64,000 bases of DNA, from positions 188,374,564-188,438,563 of the forward strand of contig CM054112.1 of the NCBI GenBank assembly GCA_028673005.1. The letters run 5' to 3'. Both the position numbers and the translations under genes were made by a program. A model generated the notes under the pieces. The model was not told the origin of the DNA. It was given only the letters and a program-made list of their open reading frames with translations, and did not search any database. The DNA comes from Tanypteryx hageni. Lineage: Eukaryota; Arthropoda; Insecta; Odonata; Petaluridae. Positions 56,180 through 64,000 of the stretch are shown piece after piece. The first letter of the stretch is position 1, and each line of letters opens with the position of its first letter.

Positions 56180-59100
56180 TCCTACTCTTTGTATTAGTTT
56201 CTATTTTTTTATTTCCTGAATCCTTTTCCGTTTCCACACGTCGAAGCTTTCCAAGTATTTCAACCACTCCTTCCTTAAACGTACATAGATTGTATCAATC
56301 ATTAAAGGGGCTTTCTATCGTTACAGAAGTTAACTAGATTAAAACCTGACCTAATTAACCAGTTTTCTGTCCCTCGCCAAAACTTTGCAAATCCCTTAGC
56401 TTAATTACCATTTTGACATTTTCTGACCACGAAATCTTGAGGTGAAATTGCGTCACGACACGCGAAAAAGCGGACGATGAAGCTGCGCTCCTGCAAAATA
56501 TATGAAAATTGAAAATTTATTTTGACATTAACAGCGATAAAATTGAAAGCGTGAAATAAGTTACATATCGTCGCCAGTTCCATCCCGTGAAGCACGGAAA
56601 GAAAAAGCGCGTCAGCTCGCCTTCGCTTAAATACGATAATCGGTGTCGCTTTGCTCTTCCCTCTTCGTTTCTCAACGGTATCCCCTTTTGTATTCCACCT
56701 ATCTCCATCCCTTTTCACTCTTTTATGTTCTTTTTTCTGTTTTCTCTATCTTCTTTTCCCTCTCTCTCTCTCTTTTCTTTATACCTTTGCTTTGATAACC
56801 GAAGTTACACATTTGACGCGTCCCCGCACCTCAAAAACATCCTCTCCTCCCCCTCTTTGTCTTCCTTTCTGTCTCTCTTCATTTCCTCTCTTTTTCTTCC
56901 CATTCTCCTCCGCCTCTCTTTCCCGCATTTATCCGCCTAATTCTCTCCCTCCCCCTTTTTTAAAACCCGTTCCCTTCTCCCGTTTCCTTTTCACGTGTCT
57001 TTAGCGCTCCCCTTCTTTTTTATTCTCCACCGACTTCCCTCTCTCTCGTATGTATATATAAAAAAACATAAAGAGAACCTCTTGATACACCCTCCCCGCC
57101 AATGCCCACGTGCTTTTCAACTGCACCATATTCAGCCCTCCCTCTTCCCTCACACTCCTCCTTCCTTCCTTCTTCCCGATTTCCCTCTTCCCGCCACGGA
57201 CCGACTCGAACCTCTCAAAAAATATTTTTAAAATCCACTTCATCTCCTTCCCTCACCCTCTCCGTTTTCCTAGGCCGTCATTATACTTTTCATGTCGCGC
57301 GGGCGTGCGTTAGTGGTTCGTTGGTGCGTGCGGTTTATTTATTTATTTTTTTCGCCGAGGATAAAAAATTATTTATTCAGTAACTCGGGTGTATTTTCTT
57401 ATTTTAGCCTCTCCCCACACCCGTATAGCACTCCCTCCCTCCCTCTTCTACTCCCTCTCCTACTCTCACTCCTCTCACATACGGGTACTCAAGTCGAAGC
57501 AGCGGGGACAAGTGGGGCGTTGAGTCACGCACTTCTCGTCGTCTCGGAGGCGGCTTGTTTAGGCCGGCTTCATGGCGCCCCCGATTGCTCCCCATCCCTC
57601 TCGACCAACTTCCCTCTCCTTCTTTTCATTCCTATGCCCTCGCTCCTCCCTCCCTTTCCCCTCCTCCTCTCTCACTCATTGTCAGAGTCAGCTTCCTCCG
57701 CAAACCCCTTTACAAAAAAATAACTTCCGCCACACGTCACTTTGTCCCACCCTCTTCCACCCATGCAGGATTCGCGGCCCTCGCATTTTTAATTTCTCGC
57801 ATCGTGCGCGCGACCTCCAGACATTTTTTACACAACCCTCTCTCTCCTTCTACTCCTGCCGTCCCGTATAAATCCCTCCCACACACACACTCTCCTCATT
57901 CCTCCGTCATTTCGCCCAATTTTCTCTCTCCCCCTTCTCCCTCTCTAGCTATGCACAATCCTCTCCCTCCCGTTCCATGACCGAAAATGCCTTTGTTGGG
58001 TGTCCCCTGCCTCCACTCTCTCTCTCTCTCTAGGCGTGTATGTATGCACGCGAGACATCGTTGCACACGTGCCAGGTTCTCCTCGATTTCTTTTTTTTCT
58101 TTCTCTCAATGTTAACGCATTAAAAATTCGCGGCCATTGGAACTCATTTGTTTTCTACCGCCCCTCCCTCTCGTTCATGCGACCACGCATGCGCATACAT
58201 ATATGCGGATAGATTGCTTCGCATATGGTTCCCTCCCTCTCCCTCTCTTTATCCTTTGTCGTTTTTTGCGCACCCTGTCGCGTGTTTGTGTTTGTGATGT
58301 TTGGCAATTTTCGTTCCAATCGGGACGGAGTTAGGCGGAGGGAAGATCATTATGAAAACGGGGTATGGGGATTATTTCCTCCTGAATAGAAAAAGGATCG
58401 GCGATACGAACGCTAAGTGATGCGATCGATAGGATAGGAAAGTGACGTCATTTGCGTCGTTATCGTTGGCCGCGCGAGAGTCCCTCGATCGTTCCGATTG
58501 TGTTACGAACGAGCTTTTGGATAAAACGATCCACGGTGTCTTTTTTCTCGCCGTTTGATTTGGATCGATGTGTTTGGTTGCTGCGGCGTCGTCATATATG
58601 TACACTGCGTGATGATCGTCCGCTGCATTCAAGAAATAAACGAAAGAAACGCTTATTTAATTTTCAACGACGACAAGGATGAAATTATTTCGCTACGTAT
58701 GTATGTACATGGAATTAATATGCTTTTGTAATTTTTAGATTAATAATTGAAATAGTTTATTTCTTTGATAAAAGAACGAGCAAGCAAATGATGGACGAAT
58801 TTCAGCTCCCCGTGCACAGATATGTGATTCTATTATAATTTAATTACCGCCATAAACGAGTATATTTGTGTATAATAAGCGTTTATCGTTTAATCGACTC
58901 CTCCCTGAGGCTGTAGCATTCAAATGTCATTCCTCCCATGCACTCCACAAACCGAGGTGGACAATTCGTGCATGTATTAAGTTTTAGAAAGAGTAATCGG
59001 TGTAATAAAAAATGCATCTTGATCTCTTGAATGATAGCAGAGACTATAAAGAGTCTCTATTATCCCTGCATAAGTTACGAGCAAGTGTTATCCTTTTAAA

Positions 59101-60884
59101 TATGTGCTCTTTGATTTCTTTGAAATTTAAAACACTGAAAATGAAAAGTCATGCTTCAGAAATAACGATCAATTAACATCTCCATGCCAAAATCGGACCT
59201 TTCTTAAGAGTCGTCTCTCGAACGCGGTTTTGTTTGCCCTAAGTATTCGGCCCCAAGTATTCAGCGGTATGCTTTTAAAATTTAATTTCTCTCAGCCCGT
59301 CGACACAAGTGCACCACTTCCACCATCCCATTGTAATGTCCAGTCTCGCTTTAAAAAGAGACTCCGGTATTTTCCTCTGAGAGAAGATGCACATGCAAAT
59401 TCCTAAGGGGTGTTTGCGCGGTTCATTTGCGGTCATTAATCGCGTACGTTCTGTTTTTTTTTTTAAAAGAGGAGTCGAGATAAGCGGTGCAAAAAACTCT
59501 CCGGCCGCATATACCTTTTTCTCTTTAAAAAGACAGTAACCGCGAAATTTATGTCCTTGAGGTTTCGTGGACTCCCTAGAGTGTCTAGCGAGTTAAAACC
59601 CTCGAGTTTATATATCTAGAAAAACAGTTTTTATTTACATCCTCTCTTTTTTCCTCCAACGAGGAGAAGCATTCTCTCCGTCTACAGCAGACATTATGAC
59701 TCAAGTTAAAAACATCCCGAACAAGTAATGCTGTAAAAATAATTTTCAGCTAAGACAGCCACGACATTGTTATTATGGATCATTTCCTCTTCTTAATCCT
59801 GTGAATTAACGACCGATCTTATCTTTAATCGTATGCAGCCTTGGCAGAAATAAAAATTGGCTCGAGGTTACCTGAAGATTTTTTTTCCGCGTGGTATACA
59901 AGAAAGTAGTTCAGTCGCGAAAAGGAAAATGGTTAAAAGAATGAAAACACAATACAATATTGTATTGAAATATCCTAATCTTGAGAAATCTTGTCCAAGT
60001 AAATATTTTTCATGATCTGATTTTTGTGGGAGTGATTTGTAGGATAAAAGTTAGTTATTTGCATATATCTTTTCACTTTTATGTATATTCTTGTATAAAG
60101 ACGGATAATTAAATAAAGTAGAACTAAATAAAGTGGTCTCTTAAAAATACAGTGGGCTTAATGTTTTCTATAGTTCTCTTACAAAAATATAATTTAGTTT
60201 GACCATTGTTGTATTTCACGTTAAGTTTTTTATTAAGGTAATGATATGGACTAAAAAAAATCGGAATTTTTTATATAAGCCATAAAAATTATTAAAACTT
60301 TAACCTCATGCCAAATATGTTTCCATTCTCGGATTCTGATCCATTCCCGGTCTTGCACTGTGAGGCTTTATCTCAATCCCCTGTCTGAATAATTGCGATA
60401 CCACTTCGCGGCGCCATAACACGCCCGAAAGCCTCATCATATCACTTTGCATTACATGTGACTTTTAAGCGAAGGCAGTTGGGTTTTAATCGTGCAAATT
60501 TGAAGCCTCAAAAGTTTCCCTTGAAGGTCGTGTTTTAAGCGCAATTTGGAAGATCGTTAACGGTTAAAGCGTATCCTCTTGAGTCCTTATAAGTGCGCGG
60601 GCGAAGTAACATGTATCTTTCGCGTCAGAAAGCGAAATCCCATCCGTGCAGTAAAGGTGACGAGAGGAATTTTTCAAAAGCGTTTTAAGAAGTGCTCGTT
60701 GTATCTTATAATCTACAAAGTTTTCTCTCTGCTACGGCTGTTTTAATTTACATTATGGCGGCTACTTTAAACATTTTGGACGATCTAAGAGGAAAATGTC
60801 GCTTTTATCTTCCTTTTATTACTTATTATCAAAAAGTACGGCTATTTATTTAATGAAACTGGTTCATAATCACCCTTTACAGGC
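56180..60884. other. Gene-free DNA, CpG- and CT-rich to about 58.7 kb
   Basis: Pyrimidine tracts at 56740-57000, 57120-57200, 57420-57480 and 57840-58030 generate many Ser/Pro/Leu frames that I regard as non-coding. From 58.7 to 60.9 kb the DNA is AT-richer and featureless to me. Confidence 0.45.
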
Positions 60885-60995
60885 GTTTTACAATGAATAC
60901 TACACCAATAACAAAGACAAACACATATAACCATGCCGTCGGCAGGATTTGAACCCATTGGTAACTGCTAATCCCTCTATCAAGGCCGGTAATTT
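60885..60995 (-). repeat. tRNA-derived SINE-like head (minus strand)
   Basis: On the minus strand, GCCTTGATAGAGGGATTAGC (A-box region) is followed by GGGTTCAAATCCTGCCGACG (B box). The A-box to B-box distance is appropriate. Downstream (towards 60885) it continues GGCATGGTTATATGTGTTTG. No tRNA fold is preserved. Confidence 0.5.
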
Positions 60996-61379
60996 AAATG
61001 AAGGAATAAAATTCAGTGAAATTAATTGAAATATTTGTGATGCCACAGTAAAAAATTTGAAGATGTGCTATTCATTTTATTTTGAGTTAAATAAACAAGT
61101 TTAGAAAACTTTCCAATTAAAAATGCAATATTAATGTATTCATAATACTAAAAAATTTGTAAATAACTGCCAATTTAGTGCAGATAAATATATGTGTTGT
61201 CAAACAATAAGCTGGTAGCATTTCTTATTTCGATTTATTTAGAACGAGAGAACGTCTAAATTTAAAAAACTAGCGGACTGTAGTACGCCCGCATTCAACT
61301 GAAATTACTCGTATTGATTGCTTCTGTCAGTGGGAGGAAAACTTGTATTCGTAAGAGGAATGCAGCTTGTTCCAGAGAA

Positions 61380-61383
<4 letters not shown>

Positions 61384-61422
<39 letters not shown>
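61384..61422. repeat. (TA)n microsatellite
   Basis: About 19 TA units following GGTT and preceding CTAAGG. Confidence 0.95.
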
Positions 61423-61518
61423 TAAGGTATGGTTTTGCTGCCATCAACAAAGTGCTGAGCGTAATAAGACTAAGAAATATCAAAAATTTATTTCATGTAC
61501 TATGAGATTAATTACAAA

Positions 61519-62330
61519 CTAGCTTTACCCGCGCAAAGTATCTGCGCGCTAGTACTTTATTGCTCACAATCAGTATCATAAATTTATTTATACACACAAT
61601 TTTCGATCTCTTGATTTGCTGATACAATAGTTAGAGAGTCAAATGATCTCGCCATCCCTCTCTCCCTCTGTCTCCCTTCCTCTCTTCCTCCCTTCCTCTC
61701 TTCCTCTCTTCCTCCCTTCCTCTCTCCCTCCCTTCCTATATTCCTCCCTTCCTCTCTCCCTCCTTCCCTTCTTCTCTCCCTCCCTCCCTTCTTCTCTCCC
61801 TCCCTCCCTTCCTCTCTCCCTCTCTCACTTCCTCCCTTTCTCTCTCCCTCCCTTCCTCTCTCACTCCTTCCTCTCTCACTCCCTTCCTCTCTCCCTCCAT
61901 TCCTCTCTCCCTCCCTCTCTCTCCCCCTATCTCTCCATCCCTCTTTCTCCCTCCCTCTTTCTCCCTCCCTCTCCCTCTCCCCCCTATCTCTCCATCCCTC
62001 TTTCTCCCTCCCTCTCTCTCTCCCCCCTCTCTCTCCTTCCCTCTCTGCCTCTCTTTTCTCCCACCTTCCACCTCTCTCATTCCCTCCTGTCACAATCCAT
62101 AGCTCCCTCTTTTTCTTCGTCTTCTTCTTTATCTCTTTCCTCCCGTCCTTTTCTAATTCTTTATCTCAGATTTATCTTAAGATTTTACAATACAATACTA
62201 TCATTATGATACAAACATATAATATGTTTCAATGGCAGCTGTATCAGCTGTGTTTAGCAATAAAAAGTTCTTCTCGTAGCTCGGCACCTCCAGCATGCCA
62301 CGCATTGCCGTAGCGTCATATATATATAGA
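61519..62330 (-). mobile_element. Non-autonomous Helitron carrying a CT-rich satellite
   Basis: On the minus strand the 3' end reads GCGCGCAGATACTTTGCGCG then GGTAAAGCTAG/T. This is a hairpin (CGCGCA ... TGCGCG) followed by CTAG before T, the Helitron 3' signature. The likely 5' end is A/TCTATATATATATGACGC at 62330. About 450 bp of the interior (61640-62095) is a TTCCCTCTCTCCC-type satellite. There is no coding capacity beyond repeat-derived frames. Confidence 0.6.
61640..62095. repeat. Pyrimidine satellite (CTTCCTCTCTCCCTC type)
   Basis: Tandem, imperfect units of 8-14 nt of pure C/T on the + strand, inside the Helitron. All long open frames here come from it. Confidence 0.9.
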
Positions 62331-64000
62331 TAGCGTGTCAGCTTCATTCCCTACCTTTGCTTCTCACCATCTGTCTCGCAACATTTTATTCTTTATTCTT
62401 TTGTCACTTGATATCCTTAATTATAATTCATGCGTTATGATGTACGTTTCATTCGCTATTCCGCAAAAATAGCGAGTTAAAATGTGTGACTACCTAGAGT
62501 ATTAAATGAATTTCATGTGCGATTGTTATTCTCAAGAGGAAAATTACGAGCACAGCAGCTTATAATTTATTTTCTTGTTCTGCTACTCAAGAGTGTCACA
62601 GTAGATTTTCATTTTTTGCAAATTTAGCTTGAATTACGATCGTACATTCTTATCAATCTTCCTTTTTGTTTTAAGTTTATAGCCATTTGTTTATTTCCAC
62701 GCCGGCTACGCGATCACATCGTCATTTAAGAAAAAGGCGAAACATCTGCCGCACTGTATCGAAACATTAAAAAAATTGTTTATGCTTTATGGCTATGGAG
62801 AGAGCCGATACAATTCAAGCGTTCCGAATGTTTCGCGAGCACCCGTGATCGAGATATCTTTTTTTTGACCTGCACTACGCTATGATGACAACGCTTTTTG
62901 CCAAGTTACAACTGTGTGCAATTCTTACGATTCGTTACTTCCAATATCATTTTCTAGTTATAAATTTTACTGCCCTTTTTGGACGACTACAAGAGAACGA
63001 GTGCATTTTATTTGAGCTTAAAAAGGGATTATTCTTAGAAGCTCTTTTGCCGATTACTCTAAGATTTACCGCCACTACCTATACATATAAAATTAGACAA
63101 CGGTTTATAAGGCAATCACAGAATGTTGATTGGAAAGGAATAAGGTATCCAAGATCCTCCTCCTTCCAGCGTTCACGTGAGTTCAATATTACAATGAGTT
63201 CTTTAGCGTTCTTTATTTCATGCACGAGATTGGAGCTGTGTATGTGTAGCTCTTATTAACGAAGTATAGCTAATACACCACAACAAAAACTGCATGTTTT
63301 CCTCAGTTTACCAGTTTATGCGTGACGCGCACTTATTTCCCTGCTCGGGACAATCTTGTTTCAAGCTAGCGAAATCCTGTTACATTGCGCTGGGAAAGAC
63401 TGATCTTTTGTCGGTAAGTAATTAAAACTGAAGATATTAAAAGAGAAAATAAGTTATTTGTTGGGCTTATGAAATAATCCAATCTATAATATTACGGCGT
63501 CCCGCAATCCGAAGCGAAGAAGGAACTGTTTTCTGTGAAGATAATCAATGGAAACTTTTAGTGAGGTACGGTCCGATCAATATATCAATATTTTTATCAC
63601 TCATTACGAGAATGTTGGCATAGCAACAACTATTGTTATAACGCTAAATTATGAAGTTTGGGAACACAAAGGGCTACATATCCGCGATGACTTTAAAACT
63701 ATTAAAGCCAATATAAGTATTAAATTAATGATTAAATGGAAAGTAGGCATCATAAGTTCTGTTTGGATCATCTTGTTTTAGTCCCTAAAGGAGGCAAATT
63801 AAAATTAAACATCTTTTATCACAGTTATTTCTAAACGCGATATCTATTTTACCAATAATAATTGTGAATATATCCAGTAAGGGGAAAAAACATCGTAAGC
63901 GTGTAGCGATTCGGCAGGGAATCATTTTTACTTAATCGAAAAAGCCTTCATGTTTTTAAATGAGATTTTAAAAACTAAATGCAGAAGTTTCCAGCGTTCC
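62331..64000. other. Non-coding to the window end
   Basis: Two moderate forward open frames (62882-63259 and 63548-63781) have no domain or composition I recognise as coding. Nothing else was identified. Confidence 0.4.

Noticed and set aside
61262..61300. Second Helitron or retroelement end (AAACTAGCGGACTGTAGTAC)
   Set aside because: It resembles CTAG-type ends, but I could not find a hairpin or a partner terminus.
61584..62209. Long frames on both strands (169 and 188 codons)
   Set aside because: They come from the CT satellite inside the Helitron.
62882..63781. Two forward open frames of 125 and 77 codons
   Set aside because: AT-rich, no domain, no splice or codon-use signal that marks them as coding.

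Overview
The window looks like nuclear DNA from an arthropod, most likely an insect. It is intron-rich and transposon-rich, and it carries one recognisable host protein-coding gene. That gene is a ciboulot-type multi-repeat beta-thymosin (actin-binding WH2/thymosin repeats) on the + strand. Its six coding exons run from 18426 to 30165. They splice into a 206-residue protein with five thymosin repeats; Drosophila ciboulot has three. Apart from the last exon, which only supplies a short tail, each exon is one repeat. The four internal exons are all exactly 114 nt and in phase 1, so any of them could be skipped without shifting the frame. A TATA-containing core promoter candidate lies near 16.5 kb, upstream of a 5'-UTR splice acceptor at 18392/18393.

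Base composition divides the window. About 1-17.5 kb and much of 37-59 kb are CpG-rich and full of CT/GA-rich simple repeats, with no recognisable genes. The ciboulot gene body and the sequence after it (about 18.4-37 kb) are strongly CpG-poor. This resembles the mutational footprint of germline gene-body methylation. If so, the transcribed unit may run well past the stop codon.

The rest is mobile DNA. There are hAT-type MITEs with 8-bp target duplications at 0.74, 15.3, 39.8 and 44.1 kb, with a weaker one at 39 kb. There are Helitron-type ends at 0.3-0.56, 36.1-36.4 and 61.5-62.3 kb, and a deleted mariner-like element at 34.6-35.3 kb. Further elements have pogo/Tigger-type or unclassified terminal inverted repeats (28.8, 33.3 and 55.4 kb). 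A Tigger/pogo-type DDD transposase at 53.45-55.22 kb has only one stop codon and one frameshift. At least four pol III box-containing (tRNA-derived SINE-like) pieces lie at 43.2, 49.15, 52.4 and 60.9 kb. Minisatellites occur at 8.56-8.95 kb (16-bp unit) and 51.4-51.8 kb (about 14-bp unit), and several (TA)n tracts abut elements.

The observations most worth following up are these. A 323-nt stretch directly before thymosin exon 4 has no AG dinucleotide; it is open in frame with the exon and contains an in-frame ATG followed by a hydrophobic stretch. The gene body has a sharp CpG-depletion footprint. The Tigger C-terminus carries a PCNA-binding (PIP-box) motif. The Tigger 3' terminus has been tandemly duplicated together with a (TA)n tract. 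I saw no CRISPR array, rRNA, intact tRNA or bacterial-type feature.
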